Assembly (NCBI GenBank): GCA_964611345.1 | Contig: CAZSYU010000165.1 | Location: 1-5,725 of the forward strand | Direction: 5' to 3' | DNA from: JALZVT01 sp964611345 | Lineage (GTDB): Bacteria; Pseudomonadota; Gammaproteobacteria; Pseudomonadales; Azotimanducaceae | Length of the DNA: 5,725 nucleotides | In this document: positions 5,459-5,725 of the stretch, piece by piece | Position numbering within the stretch: position 1 is the stretch's first letter | Layout of the letters: the number at the start of each line of letters is the position of its first letter | Program-made: the position numbers and the translations under genes | The notes under the pieces: model-generated | What the model was told of the DNA's origin: nothing | Database searches by the model: none | The model's input: the letters and a program-made list of their open reading frames with translations, nothing else

Positions 5459-5725
5459 GCCCGTCTCTAAGATCGTCAACATTACTCAAGGCATGATTAA
5501 GCGGGGTCATGGCGGCCTGAAAGCGAGCAGCGAATGGTGACCCCGATTAGACCCTTCTGCAGTAAAAGGGGCACAGCTATTAAATAGACTTAGTCAAAAG
5601 AAGCCTGCGCGAAGACTCAAAAAATACCCTACCGATGGGATTGTAATTTGCACAGTAACGCGCGAGACTTTTAAAAAAATTGACAAAAAAGATTAGGAAA
5701 GCCCGTTTTAACGATAGCAATACGG
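5459..5725. other. Terminal non-coding stretch
   Basis: No convincing gene is present. The minus strand is open from the right edge for 47 codons to a stop at 5582-5580, but the peptide is AT-biased, unrecognised and overlaps promoter-like DNA, so I do not call it. An A-rich tract followed by TTGACA (5680-5685) could be the UP and -35 elements of a rightward promoter. No matching -10 occurs at 16-18 bases, so the call stays weak. Confidence 0.35.
5502..5545. repeat. REP-like hairpin element
   Basis: An eight-base perfect stem CGGGGTCA (5502-5509) / TGACCCCG (5538-5545), extended by one T-G wobble, encloses about 28 bases. GATTA occurs just outside on both sides (5495-5499 and 5545-5549). GGGGTCA/TGACCCC termini are, from memory, typical of intergenic repeats mobilised by REP-associated tyrosine transposases in gammaproteobacteria. 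No transposase is in the window. A second weak stem, CCCTT / AAGGG, follows at 5552-5570. Confidence 0.4.

Noticed and set aside
5580..5723. Minus-strand frame open from the right edge for 47 codons
   Set aside because: AT-rich sequence, unrecognised peptide, and overlap with A-tract/TTGACA promoter-like DNA. An open run of this length is not rare by chance.

Overview
The window looks like chromosomal DNA of a Gram-negative bacterium of middling GC content. The two large genes both encode exported proteins with Sec-type signal peptides, are read from ATG starts, and carry no LPXTG-like wall anchor. A (marine or aquatic) gammaproteobacterium is my best guess, from the style of the repeat proteins and the small inverted-repeat elements at the edges. 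No taxonomic marker is present, so this is inference.

Layout, left to right. Positions 1-112 (minus) hold the first 37 codons of an unidentified gene that runs off the left edge, with a strong Shine-Dalgarno. Positions 113-432 are a spacer with one doubtful 62-codon frame, a palindrome and a small repeat-like hairpin. Positions 433-2835 (minus) encode an 800-residue exported protein with a signal peptide, ten TolB/PD40-like beta-propeller repeats, and two tandem Ig-like C-terminal modules. Positions 2836-3652 are an 817-base divergent intergenic region. It holds the promoter of the left gene, an amber-interrupted remnant of a small minus-strand gene (3241-3429), and the presumed promoter region of the right gene. 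Positions 3653-5407 (plus) encode a 584-residue exported protein with a signal peptide, eight LN-x-x-G blade-like repeats, one PKD-type domain and a helical C-terminal tail. A clear intrinsic terminator follows (5431-5458), then about 265 bases without a convincing gene that include a REP-like hairpin (5502-5545).

The two main genes are divergent and share an architecture: export signal, array of beta-blade repeats, then Ig/PKD-like modules. Neither shows a recognisable catalytic domain. They fit secreted or periplasmic binding or adhesion proteins. Their adjacency may be functional or coincidental, and nothing in the sequence proves a joint system. I found no RNA gene, CRISPR array, intact insertion sequence or defence system. 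The more unusual points are the ten-blade count, the duplicated cysteine-bearing Ig-like tail, the PKD-helical tail arrangement, and the decayed gene between the two large ones.
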